The position numbers were made by a program, and so were the translations under genes. The notes beneath the pieces were generated by a model that saw only the letters and a program-made list of their open reading frames with translations, had not been told where the DNA came from and did no database searches. A DNA stretch of 64,000 bases from Rosellinia necatrix (Eukaryota; Ascomycota; Sordariomycetes; Xylariales; Xylariaceae), in contig JAGYVD010000001.1 in NCBI GenBank assembly GCA_021209875.1, forward strand, positions 5,952,001 to 6,016,000, given 5' to 3'. Positions 32,459 to 45,400 of the stretch are shown here, piece by piece. Position 1 is the first letter of the stretch. Each line of letters starts with the position of its first letter.

Positions 32459-35400
32459 CATCTTCGAACCTTCTGCTGATCCTTCGGAAACCAGCACCCC
32501 ACTTCGGTTTAACACTACGAAAGGGCGATGAAAGGGAGCGGATACATTAGTTAGCGCATGCCCACAACTTTCTTACGTTCCTCGTTATATTATTGGCTCC
32601 TCCCCCCTTATTGTTAGGAGGCAGTTTGACACCTGCATTGCATAGGGGCCGGCTCGTCGCTGGCGGGACGCGACGAGCATATGCAGCCAGCACCAGCACC
32701 AGCAGCGCTACCCGCCCCCGTCCATCCTTCCCTCGGATTACGGCCACACTACCTACTATGCCCATACACCTTCCGGCTTCATTGGCTGTCCGATTTTCTC
32801 CCTGTGGCTAGCGCGTCTTCGCTCCAACGCCAGTTCAGTTGCGTCCATCCATCGGTGTAGGGGTCGGGTTTATGCGACAAGGGCAGCAGTGCCAGTGCCA
32901 GTGCCATTCCAATATGCAGTTATGACGAACCTACATTGAAATCGAACAGGTCACCTGGCTGCTGATGGAGCGTGGCCTCGCATGGCAGGACACCCGGCAG
33001 TTGGACACGAAGCCGCGGGGGTGCCGCATCACCATGCGTTGTTCTCCTCATTCCGGAACCACGCGGCCGCCAATGCATCTTTCCCGACTCCTTCCTAGGC
33101 GTCGTCGCCGGAGGCGCTCAAGCTTCATACCCAGTGCATGTATGTGCGTTCACTGGGACGCGGCGTTAGCCGCAGCAGCTAGACCATTAGTAGGGTCGAT
33201 CAGGGGAGAGTGAACGACGTCGTTCTCCAGCCTCCCCTTCTAGACCTACTGTGTGTCAATAAACAATGAAAGAAAGAACAGCTACGTAATTGGTTAGAAG
33301 ACCGCCCAACGAAAGCCATCTTCTAACCCTGACATAATCACCATATTGAATATTGAATATTGCTCCACCAGCTGACCATCAAGCCTATCAGTTCCAGTCC
33401 AGATCGTGCTATTGCTGCTACGGTATGTATCATAGTAAGTAGGCGGTAAACAGGGTTAAGAAAGCTAAACTGAATAAGTTCAGGGATACGTAGTTTTGGT
33501 GTAACTTGGTCGGTCACTCGTAAGTGATACAAGGCTGGCTGTTGGGGCCTTGGTGGTAGCTTCAAACGAAGAACATCCATTCATGAGCTCGGAATAATTA
33601 ATGAGTGAGTCGGTAGGGATACTGCAAGAGCATACCACTCGTAAACATGATCAAATCACGGACCAGCAATATATACGCTTTCTAAGCGCGCCGAAGAGAA
33701 ACCCATCCCATGGAACATGGAACGGCTCGCATGCATGTATGTACTCTGATCTCCAGATGTGACGAGTGCCTTGCCCCCAGACCGGATTGTTTACAGCTCC
33801 TGCGGGTGTCACCCGAGCTGAGGCAAGGGATTACGCACCATACCAAACAAAAGCCTTAGCTAGCATAACTCAAGTGGCTGGTGAGCATCAAGGCTACTCT
33901 AAAATGGCTAACGGCGATCGGATTGCCCCGTCAACCCCACGAAGACTCGAGATCTGAGTCCTTTCTTGATTACTACAAATCAGCCGCTCATTAGCGTCAA
34001 GGAAATAGCCTGGGGGCAGTCTCACGCACAGTGTCGTCAGCCCCTTCTTGACGTCTTCCATGTGCCCATCTTCGGCATTGGCACTCGAGCAAGTCTTCTA
34101 GTGTACCTAGACAGATTTATTGGCCTATTCAAGACCCTTGACGGTCCGGACCCTTACCATTTTGTCCCAGCCCTTACCTTATAGCGCAAAGTTTACATCC
34201 GACTCACTACGAAGCAATAGTACGTATGTATTAGCCGTTCTCTTCCGCAATACCCCTGGTAAGACAAGGCCAGCGGTGGCGTTCTGGGTCTCGGCAGACA
34301 ACAAACACCGTGACCAGACATCGACCCAACCGAACGAGAGAAGCCGACACCAGCAAATGTAATCCTATCTAGAGCTAGGACCACAGGTTTGCTAGAAGCC
34401 ATGCTATATAGCTGAGATAAGCTATAGTTATTGCTAGGCCGTCTAGACCCAACAAAATACTCACGATGGTACAAAATGCTGGCGCCGTCCAATATCATTG
34501 CCGATGTTCTCATTATCCAGCATCAGGCGAGTCTCTTTTCGCCATGCATAGCCCAATACGATAGGAGAATTTTATGTGAAATGAACTCCGTTGAAGTGAC
34601 ACTGCTTCTGATATCTATCACACGGCTGACCATCTTCAGGAAGCTAAGGGAGCACGTCTACCTAGAGACCAACAGGATTCAGTTTTGCACTTCACCGCGT
34701 AGCTAGTAGCACGGGTTCAACTACCTTTGTCATCTACGTATACGAGTCATATGACGTGTCACTGAATAACCCATGGTGCATACACAGTACGGTATTGGTA
34801 TATACATAGTCTAAGGGCCACCCGCCAGGGATAGAATGCCCATACATGAATACAACCAAGCTCTAACCCCATACTATCACTTCCCGCTGATGACTTAACC
34901 TTTATCCCCTGGTAAATAGACTTCACTCTGCGACACTTCCACCTGGAACTAGGATGCCTAGGAGCGATCACGACATCATTATCTTTCAATTTAAAATATA
35001 GAAGTACTAGTAAAATACAAGACGGGAAGAATCGCAGAGTAAGGCCCAGTTAAAAAGAGGTGGCAAATAGGGAGAAAGTAATCAATTGGATAGTGGTAGG
35101 GGCTCGATTTTATTGGTCCCTCAAGCCCCTGGACATGAGAGAGTCCTCTCTTGTTTATATACATCCCTAGATTTATCGTTTTAACCTTCGTGGCAGCAGA
35201 TAACCCCCTCGTGATCTCTGCTCCTGACGTATAATCTATCGAGTCTTTCGTGAGTGATTTCTCTAATTTTTTTGTTTGCTATAGACGCCTATTGTAGAGC
35301 TATACATTTCGCATCTCAACTATATCCCCCCATAGTACCATGACCGTGTCTTCCCCACAAGGAATGTCTATGGCGAAGACACTGCGGTGGCCAATTGATT

Positions 35401-37787
35401 CTCTCGGTAGCTCTAAGTGAAGAATCTGTACGAATACTACGCGAATAACGGGGAACTTATTCGGTAACAACAACATCGAGGCCCATAAATACAACGTTGT
35501 CCGATCTAAACTTTAATAGGTCTATCTGAAACGGTGTTAAGCCACCACATATACGATGGGACTGAGCAAAAAAGCTATTGGGTGCCATATAACTGGTACT
35601 CCTTGTGTATAGAAAGAAAGAACTAGTATGAAACATCTTTACTGTCTAGCATCTGCGTGATTAAAGGTATACTTAGGAGGTTTCTAGAATGAAGACTATA
35701 TTCAATGTAAGCAAGGAACCAACCACCCCTTTGAAGGTGCATGTTCGCCACAAATGATGCGGGGGCAGTGAAGAGCCATTGTATGAGTCGCGCCAGGCGT
35801 CAAAAATAAAAGGCCACTCCTTACTAGACTAATGAGCGGTGTATTAGCGGCTAGTAGCCAAGATCGACCCTAATGAGGATCATCTCTTTCTAAAGGTTAG
35901 ATGTGGCAACCCCGTTGGAACGAACTGACTCGGAATGGTACTTCTGTATCAAGACAGGTAGAAAAGTTCACGATCCCAGAACGGGAAAAACCAGCGGGCC
36001 GTTCCGGCATTTTGGGATGACTAGGATAGGGGCATTTGGTTAGCTCCCTGAGTTAAGATTGCGGTGTTCGAATATTTTAGTAGGACGATCGAGTTTGGTC
36101 TTACTACATGTAGAGTCGAAAACTGGTTTCTAGTTGGAATATCCTAACTTGCTCTATTAAATATACACTGCAGCCTGAGAATCCGGGAGATATGGGAGAC
36201 GACGCGGGGGAATAACAGACGTTCTCCTATTTTTATCACCATTTATCTTTATGCTTGGGTCCATCAAGGGAACATCAGGCAGGCACACAGCTGCCCGGGA
36301 CCGTTCGAGTTCAGCTCGGTCGTATCATAGATGGGTTTGAATCAACTCTGTTTCTCTAACCATGTAATAGAACAACTTATAACTAAATACCTACTACATA
36401 TCTACTAAAGCGCTTGCTTCATGCCCCCACCAGCGTTTCGCCATGAGTCTATAGCTATCTTATTCAGGATAGGAGCATGTTGTTGCGCAATGTTCAGTAT
36501 GAGTTTGAGACATGCGTCTGTTTTGGTTTCGATACATATATATGTACATAATCCACTTGCATTGGCAGTTAGCATGATCAGCTTTCTATCGTTACATTTT
36601 TACTACTGGCAAGTGAATAGTCCTTAGACGCCATGGTTTTGCTCTCTGTGCGTCGTGTTGTAGGATATCATAAGGGGATACTCGCCCTAGGATGTACCCT
36701 TATGCCTAACGGCCCTTCGCGTCTTGCACGGCGATGAGTAATCTCATCTTCGATGTTCAACCTCAACAATCAAGGACCACAATGTTACCACCCACCCTGC
36801 GAACTACAAGGATATCTTCTGGGAAAGCCACTCATGAGGACTTCGCGAGAAATCATCTCTGACTGTGAAGAGGGCCGTGTTGCCCTCGTCACAGGTAAGC
36901 TTGTCTCCTCGACATGTGAGCAGGGCTCCCCCAGTCGTGAGCCCCAGGCGTTCCGAGTGAAGCCGACCAAGCTTCCCAGCACCTGTATTTCACGCGGCGA
37001 GTTCCAGCCGCGGCCTCATGAAAATGCCGCTCCCCCAACGACATCGATATGTCTCCCATCTCGGGCCAGACGGCCGAGAAGCTGTACCTACCGCGTCGTG
37101 GAGACGTGGGTTCCGGCGAACCGGACAACCGTATCATGTAAGCTCCTATCAGTCGTAACCCGAAAAAGAGAGGGAGAAAGGGGAAGGAGGGGATTAAAGC
37201 ACCCCCGGCTGGTGCGATTCGGGGATCGTAAGAGCCGAGAAAAGGCCCTTCGTCAACGACGCCGGAGGTACGGTCGCCTTGTCTGTCTTCAACCTCCCGA
37301 CGATGTGACCACAAGCGCGGGGCACCGCACCGGGATGTGACGTAATTCTTCCTTACGCACGCATAGGGTGATGGTCCCCCCCTCCCCCTTCCCCCTCTTG
37401 GTTAAGCAAGAAGATGACAGGTGAGCGGCGCCACCGTCGTGAAAGGGTCACTCGCCGTCACCTCGCCTCCCCGGCGCGTCGTGAGGAAAACGGCCCCGGG
37501 CCCGAACCACCATTGCTACTACTTACCACCTCCTGGTATTAGGTGCGAGCAGCAGGGAAGCCGGCGGCACCAGTCACTCCTGTGCGCGCGGGGACATTGC
37601 CGGGACCTCTGAAATCGCCATCGCGGCCTGATTGGGGTTTAGGATATGGCTTAGGCGATGCCGAGCTGGGTGCGCAAACCGGTATATGTATGGCGAGACC
37701 ATGGGTTGTGGGTGAGGGGGGTGGACACCATTATGGTAGACGGCTGGTCAACACCTATGTAATGACTGAATAACAGGCTATAATAAG

Positions 37788-37792
<5 letters not shown>

Positions 37793-37818
<26 letters not shown>
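37793..37818. repeat. (TA)13 dinucleotide run
   Basis: Uninterrupted TA repeat in the intergenic region. Confidence 0.9.
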
Positions 37819-39712
37819 ATAATGGAGGGGGTCAACATAACTCACCCATGTTGAGCCATCCCGCGGCCTAGATGCGATCGCGGCTCTGGTATGTGCTTAG
37901 TCAACTATACGGTAATTCAGTTTTAGGTGATTATCTTGGGACGAATATAGGTTGAACCGGTGTTTGTGAATTGAGGTAAGTGTTGAACTGGTTTATTATT
38001 AATGGTAACGATAATGGTCGGCATACGACTTTTGGCTAACACGAGAAGGAGAAGACTATGGGTTGGCTTGGCTATCTCGTTAGAAGCTTATACATCTACC
38101 TCCCTTAGCGGTTTTCTGGGGTATAGATTAGGTAATACTGGACTAGGACTGTCAGTGTAAACATGCGCAAAACAACAATGCAACATCAAGAATTTACGTA
38201 ATTGATCATGGCGGGATGTACGTGCGAAATTTTGAGAGCTCATTGTTCTTCATATAGCGGGTTCCTACAGCAGGTAAATTGCGCGTGCATTGTAGGTTTG
38301 TAGGCTACCCCTGCATTTAGCTAAGACGTTTCTTTGGAGAAGCAAGCGAAAGTGGTTTGTTGAGTTAACCTCAAGCGAAGTGTGAAGCCGGCGACCGTCT
38401 TGCATAAGCTATCTAAACGTTGTTTTGTCAACGGCGTTGGAATGACTTGGAATCCAACCTGCAGACTACCTAAGTACACTAGTGTACACACTTAGTTAGT
38501 GTACCTACCTGGGATGACCCCTGTGTCATAGCCCTCTTTTCTTTTCTCTCTCTCCTCGCCTCGCCCCAGCCAGATAGCTCTCAAAAGACCTACACTATGT
38601 ATCCAGATAGTGTACTACCGTGCGTATAATAATAAATAAACAAAAATAAAAACAAACCAACAGGACCATCCCCGTGTGTCTCCCCAAAACCCCCAAATAT
38701 AGCGTACGGAACTGGGACTAAAAATAAACACCCCGAGAAGCTCCCTCCTCTCTTCGCAAATTAGGTGGCGTAGGATATGTAGTGTATGTACCTTTGTAGT
38801 TATGTAGTTCTACACGCTCGGGTTTCCCGATACTACGCTATCGATCTGCTTTGGGTATGGGGAAGGAGATAGCGTGCCTAGGTAAGAAGGGGGAAGCGAG
38901 GCGGCTACGCTACAGTAGTGTGTAGGGTAGTACCAACCTGTCGGGACAATAGGGACAAGGGATACCTAAGGCCGGCCGCTGCTCCTTTCCGCTACCCAAG
39001 ATCAGTAACCTGGGTACATAAGTATGTATGTAGTAGTATGTAGGTAAAAGTTAGTTATGTATGGTTGGTGTATTAGGTAACTGGCCCGTACCTAATATCC
39101 TGTGGTATCCCATGGCCTGTCCCCGTGGCCTATCTGACCCAGTACCTAAGTACATACACAGTAGCAATGCAAGTGCTGCAATGGTGGGCGGGGGTGGTTG
39201 ATGTGCGGTAGGGTTAGATACTTGGATGGTGTACGGTAGGCAGGCAGGCAGGGACCATATCTAACCCCCCTAGGCATAGCGCAAAGTGGCATGCAGTAAA
39301 AACGACCGGGGGGCTTGGTGTCTGGAGACATATGCATGCGGCCATCACATCCTCCTCCGTCGTCGTGGATATCGATAATGCATCATGTCGTAATACCTCC
39401 GTCTTTACCGTTCTGGTTTATCCCTCTAAAATAGACACCCAAAGGTTTACACACTCGTATGGAGTGTAAAGGCACTGGAGACGTAGCCTGTGCCATATGG
39501 GATTTTTGGCAATGTATGCAAGCTGAGCAAGCTGCTCTGTTCAATCTTCGCTATTTGAGGAGGGGTGTCTTGGCATACCCTCTCTCGACAAACAGTAATA
39601 CTACGTCCCTTGCGTAGGTACATGATATGATGCCTTATGGTCATCTCCCTTGCAAAATATATCCCCGCCCTTCCTCCCATTCCAAAAATGCTCGTAACCA
39701 AAAATAAACTCG

Positions 39713-39749
39713 GCATGTGTATGTGTATGCGCGCGCGTGTGTGTATGTG
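39713..39749. repeat. 37-nt perfect alternating purine-pyrimidine tract
   Basis: TGTGTATG-type sequence with a central (GC)4 core and no break in alternation. Such tracts can adopt left-handed Z-DNA under negative supercoiling. It lies about 1.7 kb from the start, and 470 nt from the stop, of the SWIRM gene. Confidence 0.9.
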
Positions 39750-40215
39750 GAGTGACGATCCTGCTGAGAGGGAATCCGCACACTCCGGGTATCATTGTGA
39801 GAGCCGTCGATGCCGTGATGTGCCGTGATGTGCCGTAAACCAGACCGAATGGGAGAGGAAATAAAACCCAATATCCCCCTCACCAGTTATGCTAACCCCC
39901 CAAACAGGTAGGAAAACCGATAATACCAACCCGAGACAGAACAAAATAGAAATTCAAAGGCATCGCTGGAGCCCAATTTGGCGCTGAAAAAAAAAAAAAA
40001 AGGAAAAAAAAGAGAAAACCTCCCTTCCCTCCCTGAAAAACACCGAAAACAAGTATCAAATTGGTGTGGTTGAGAACGATGAAGTAAAGGCTGGCCAATC
40101 CCCGTTGTCGTGTTATGAGGGTGGATGCAAGAGGCTGTGAGGGGAGGTAGTCCCATAGGTCGTGCTTGATGAATCCAATACGGTGTATGGCGGCCATGTG
40201 TAGCGCGCTTATCCC

Positions 40216-41472
40216 CTACAAAAATGGGCGAACCCAGGACTCATTCAACCACCCGATCTTCTCGAAAGCGGTCCAGAGCTTGGAAGCTTTATTTACGTCA
40301 ATTTTGCAAGCTTGTTGAGCATCTGTTTTGCGGAATTCTTTGCCGACGCGAAGGCACTCAAGGCGTCTGACGAAGATACGTCTCTTGCTCGTCAGATAGA
40401 CGGCAGCTGTCAGTCGCAGGCTGGAAGCTAGCGTAATCTCTTCATCGTGCAGGAGATGACGATGCGGATCCTGGCTTAAATCCGTGGTTCCCGTTTTCCA
40501 TTCCATTTTGATAGAAATCTTCGTGGGCATTGAGTCCAGCGGCGGGCAGAAGTCGGGAACCGAATTAAAATCATCATCCGCCCGAGTTTGCGTAGCACCA
40601 CGACGGGGTGATGGATCAGGCGTTGAACTAGGCGCCCGGGGAATGGGTCTGGTTGTTGCAGCGGGACCGGGGCCTGCACGGATTGGGCGTGGTTTGGTGG
40701 GGGCCTGCTTGATGACGGTCGGCTTCGTAACCTTGGGTGCTCTGGCTGGCTTCACACGTTGAACCTCCTTGCGGATAGGCTGTGGTTTAGCTGGTAGAAG
40801 AGGTTGTAGCTTGAACTGCTTGTGTCGTGCTTGGGCCTGTCGGTCCGCGATGAGGAGATCGCGCTCCCTCTTGAGCCATGGCTTGGGATTCTCCAGAAAC
40901 TTCTTCATTACCTGCGACTTGAAATACAGTACCAACTCATAATCGTCCTGCTCTGGTGGTGTCGCATGTCTGAAGAGTTCTGCGGGTCGGGCTAAGACGT
41001 GCTCGCCCACAATCCGTCTGGCGTCGACCGATTCTTCTCGGACAAACAGTGGACCCTGCGGAGGCGAATCCGTGATGTCGTGTGTCGGATACAATATCGG
41101 ATCGGCTGTGGACGTCGCGGCGACGTCCAGAACGCCGTGATCGGGCTTGGTGGCAGGCGAGATGGGGGGCGATAGGGGTGGAACCGGGTTTGGGAGCCGT
41201 CGCGCATCGGTCATGACGGTGTCAATTGACTTCGACACATTGGTACCCTTGGTATCGCAGTCGTTGCCGTTATGAGCAAACGATTCGAACTTGAGTGATT
41301 CAGGAGGAGACATCAGGTTGTTGATGTCGCAGGGCTTTCTAGACTCCGGGAGCTTGGGAGATGTCGACGCCATGATGGGTTTGTGATCGAGAGGCGTAGG
41401 CCTGAGTGAGAAGTAGAAGGGTGAATTGAGGGCGGTGGTGGTATTTGTTGGTCCCTGGGAACCGGAAGCCAT
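40216..41472 (-). CDS. SWIRM-domain chromatin protein (Fun19/Laf-like)
   Basis: Single-exon frame of 418 residues. The first ~290 residues are Pro/Ser/Lys-rich and probably disordered, with a basic segment rich in Lys-Pro (about 215-285). The C-terminal ~110 residues form a SWIRM domain: PDFCPPLDSMP, IKMEW, DPHRHLLHDEEITLASSLRL, YLTSKRRIFVRRLECLRVG, then EFRKTDAQQACKIDVNKASKL and WTAFEKIGWL. This C-terminal arrangement matches fungal SWIRM proteins related to budding yeast Fun19 and fission yeast Laf1/Laf2, the latter associated with the Clr6 histone deacetylase complex. A nuclear role in chromatin regulation is inferred. The Met at 41472 is used as start; a second in-frame Met lies about 33 residues in. 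The gene stands alone between two long gene-poor stretches. Confidence 0.88.
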   Translation of the reverse strand: MASGSQGPTNTTTALNSPFYFSLRPTPLDHKPIMASTSPKLPESRKPCDINNLMSPPESLKFESFAHNGNDCDTKGTNVSKSIDTVMTDARRLPNPVPPLSPPISPATKPDHGVLDVAATSTADPILYPTHDITDSPPQGPLFVREESVDARRIVGEHVLARPAELFRHATPPEQDDYELVLYFKSQVMKKFLENPKPWLKRERDLLIADRQAQARHKQFKLQPLLPAKPQPIRKEVQRVKPARAPKVTKPTVIKQAPTKPRPIRAGPGPAATTRPIPRAPSSTPDPSPRRGATQTRADDDFNSVPDFCPPLDSMPTKISIKMEWKTGTTDLSQDPHRHLLHDEEITLASSLRLTAAVYLTSKRRIFVRRLECLRVGKEFRKTDAQQACKIDVNKASKLWTAFEKIGWLNESWVRPFL

Positions 41473-42330
41473 GGGGGATTGTCAGGCAACAGGTGATGGG
41501 TTGGTTTGTCAGCTCTGGTGGATTGCACACCTTGGGCCGGGAAGGTGGCGAATCACGTCGGACACACGCGGAAAAGCGATACGGTGTGACTCAATCACGG
41601 ATAGCAAGGTGTAGTACCAGGGCTAGATGCGATCGAAGATGCATGCAGCGCCAGGATACGGAATAGCCAGAGAATTGCGTGGAATTGGCCAAACTGGCTC
41701 CAGCCAAGTCGGGTTGACGATAGGCAGCCAAAGAATTGGAGAGGGGGCGTGTAAGCGTGCGTGCAGGGCAGCCTTGTGCGCAAATCGTCGGTCTCTTTGG
41801 ATAGAACCAACGATGACAGAATGCGCTCAATTATGGAAAGATGAAGGACGAGGGCTACTGTGATGTGCCGGATGAAATGAAATGGTATGGTGTGGGATGG
41901 TGCGGTACGGTGTAGTATGGTACGGAATGGTATGGTAGGGTGAATGCGCTGGATGAAGACAACGGGCGAGGATTGGGTTTGGGGGGATGAAACAACAAGT
42001 CTCGAGTGAGTGACAGGGTCTGAAGAAGAAACGGAAGGTTGAGTTTCTCCTGGGCGTGAGTTGTCCGGGAATGCAAATCATCCAACAATGGGCGCTCGCT
42101 TGTCCAATTGATATTTATACTTTGGCCCTGCAAGTTATGCAGAGCGAGCGAATGTAGTAGACAGAGCCGACGGGAGCAGAGCAGATGGCGACAGGAGAGG
42201 AGGATGCGTAACACGGATTGTTGGTAGGCCGCAGTATCAAATGCCAATCAATTAGTGCCACCAACTACCATACGTCAGGTGGGTATTTAATGGAGGCTAG
42301 ATGCACAATGCGAACCTGGTCCTGGTCTAT

Positions 42331-42426
42331 GTTGTTGTTGTTGTTGACGTCGTCCTTGTTGCAGGAGTAGTTGGTAGTCTTGTTGTTGTTGTTGTTGTTG
42401 AGGTAGTGGTGGTGGCGGTGGTGGTG
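42331..42426. repeat. GTT and GTG triplet repeats
   Basis: Two (GTT)n runs (42331-42346 and about 42380-42400) followed by a GGTGGTGGCGGTGGTGGTG stretch, in the upstream region of the SWIRM gene. Confidence 0.9.
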
Positions 42427-45400
42427 CCAGTCTGATACCTGCCCTACCCTACTTATTAAAGCAAGATAAGGACTCGGAGCGGAATGTTGTATGTAGCGCT
42501 TCCTAAACAGCTCGTAAATTGAGCGGGCGAGAGATCTAAAGTCCGATGCTGCAAAGCCGGATATGCGAGAGGGGCTATGCTAGGGGGAGTAGGCAAGATA
42601 TGTCGAGAGAGACAAGAAGGTGGATTGACCGTATTTGCCCGCTGCGATGTGCTAATCAGATGCGGAATAGGCGTGGGAGAGAGGAGAGCGAGAAAGCAAA
42701 GCTTCTTGGGGATGGGAAAGGAAGAAAAAGGGAGGAGAGAGAGAAAAGGTGTATGTATCAGCGGACAGATGACCGTGATATGTGCACCCAATGTACAGAT
42801 GGGATGTATGAGAGGTAATGGATGGATGGATGTATGAATGGAGGAGGTATGGGTGGATGGTCTAGGCAAGGCAGGTAGGGCAGGTAGGGAACGACGGATT
42901 AGTAGAAACCTAAGATGGAGGCAACAATTGGAACCGCAGCGTTGAGGATGGGACGGGCACCAGTTATTGCTGCTCTCCCGCCCAAAATGCAAAAACGTTA
43001 ACCTTAATATTGTATTTGGGGGCCAGAGGCTATCAATCAGTACATGTGTAAATAATGCTGAGGTACCTAAGCGTGTAGGTGCAGCCTAGAGTGTACTTAC
43101 GGAAAGGCGCCCGCATGAGCGCAACACAAAGTACCCCGAAACTTAAGGCCCATCCACCTTGTCAATGGGTGGTTGAGACAGGTGGTAGACGTGGATGTCT
43201 CCTGATGGTGTGGTGGTGTGCTGCTTGAGTCTAGTGGTGTTGTAAATAAAGAGTCACACTTACACACCCTGCCCCTCCAATGGACCGTCCCCAATGGGCC
43301 GCCCACTGTCAGTCATCAGTAGCGTCGCGGCAGCGTGGAGCGTGTGGGGCGCAGGAGTGGCACCGAACACTGGGCTGCTCCCGCAGCAGAAGTCATGCCG
43401 ATAACAGATGTATCTCAGGTACTGCCACACTCCGGGGTACTTTGAAACCAGGCGAGTGACTCTAGGATGGAGGTTTCCTGGACAGTGGCCTGGCAAATCA
43501 GAGCGTTGGGGTGTAGCTCCAACTTCAGCCAAACTGTATCTAAGGCAGGTAGTACAGAACCCACACATCCCATAACTACTAGGTAGGTAAGTAGGTACCT
43601 GTCTGCCTAGTGGCAAACCCCTAACAGCACTTTCACAGGCGCCGTCCCCTCCCTACCTGGTAGGTACCTACCGACATACTTGCGCCGAGGCGCCGTCTAT
43701 CTTACCTGTATGTGCTTGTATTACCTACCCAACCTCGAACCAGCGAATTGCCTGTGCGAGGGACCTTAGGTACTTCACCAACCTACTACGAGTAGTTACC
43801 TAATAAAATACTCGTATCTATATCTGCATCTTCTGTATCTGTATCCGTTGGTCGGCCCCTCTCCGAATTTGCTCCTCTGTTTTCCAAGTCGAGTCTACGT
43901 GCGACAGTGCCGTTATCCAACAAGAGGCCTACAGCCTCCCGTTACTCTTGCCAGAGCCGGCCAATAACAAGGCCCCAAGTATCATGGAATAATGCTGGTA
44001 TGAGTTGTTGTGTCCCGATAGTGGATGTGCAGTCTTTAAAACAGACAGAGAGTGGTTGATTCTTCAGCAATTTGTGGCCTATGACTGGCCAATGGATTGG
44101 AGCCTGCTGTATATGGCCTGCACGGGGATTGTCTCGATCAACATAGCGTCTCCTTGCGTCGCATGTTTGACGCCCAACAACGAGCGAGATACGTGCGTGA
44201 GCTGAGGCGGAACAACAAGAACGTAAGAGCATTTGTGATACCTAAACCAGTGGATCTCACGGCGTCCACAGGCCAATGACGAGGCTCAATTGGCAGAGAA
44301 TCTACTACAAGTAAGAGTAAGTGGTTGAGGGTTTGGATGTATCCATGTTAGGATGTGATACATTGGGTATCAACAACGATACAACTTCAACAGCGGGATG
44401 TCCCCAATCGTAGTTTTTTTTAGTGCTCGCTCTTCCATGAACATGCCATGCCATGCCACGACCGCATTCGGGCAATCTGGAGATGTGGGCCGGACCATTA
44501 GTGTTATATCCTTCCCCTCACTTGTGCCGGACGTTCCAGTACGTGGAAGATTACATTGGCAATGATTAGGTCTAATTGTCCGTCAACATTTGCCGACGCC
44601 GCTAGACGGAGCCGATGCTGGTACCTAAACACTATGTAGCTAGATGGCGTGTCTATGCATGAGGCGAATGGCTCGGTTATTGGCGGATAACGTTGGGTTC
44701 GGGCTATCAGAACTCCTATTATCTGGCCAAAATGTTAAACCGATGGGCTATGGCGGCTCTGGAGGCTGTAAGGCACATTGGCCAACGAGTAGGCAAGATG
44801 CCATGCCGTGGGCACCAGCGGCTTGTCATGACCAGGACCTAGCCCCGACTCATCATTTCCGCGATTAGCAGGCTTCGCGTGCGATCAATTGTGCAAATGG
44901 GAATGAGGGTAACTGATCACCGTCGCATGCACGCTCCAATGAGATGGGCGACGTAGGCTGGAGACAAAACCGGTGCGAGAAAGGATACAAAAGACGGTCG
45001 TGGCGCAATGAGGCGGGCGGCGTGGTTTGTATACCAAGTAAAGCAAGCAAGTAAAGCAAGGCAGAGAGCAGCGAGCATACAAAGTACATGGATGAGCAGA
45101 CAGGTAGGGAGTTAGTTGGGTTGTGAGAAACGGCCGGACTAGCAGGCATGATAAGTAAGCAATCTGGCGGGGCGTTACTTATTGGCTGACGCCGTTCTTC
45201 TGCTGTTCGTTGTGTTGCTTCTGCCTGCCTCAGTGTAGCGCGACACGGCGGCATCGCCTGGCCTGCCTGGTGCAAGCTGACGGCGTGAATGGCATGGTCG
45301 CACAAGACAGGTTAGACTACGGTAGATGGTAGACAGACACACGAAGTGACAGGTCGATGGCGATGCCTCGTCATCCCACGGTAGCCTACCGCATGTTTTG

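Larger units (their letters stand above)
30761..40215. other. Gene-poor region of about 9.4 kb
   Basis: No convincing gene. Open frames up to 195 codons exist (for example 36753-37340), but none has consistent composition, a start context or recognisable domains. Structures seen: TG-rich tracts (30785-30810, 39713-39749), an ACCT microsatellite (30959-30983), a strong hairpin (32399-32458), a TA run (37793-37818) and a moderately GC-rich patch at 36.85-37.75 kb. Much of 33-36.5 kb is AT-rich and may be decayed sequence, but I cannot identify a parent element. Confidence 0.45.

Noticed and set aside
36753..37340. A 195-codon frame starting with a stretch ending RVALVTG, reminiscent of a short-chain dehydrogenase N-terminus
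   Set aside because: Nothing after it resembles the rest of a dehydrogenase (no glycine-rich turn continuation, no YxxxK) in any frame, and the composition changes repeatedly.
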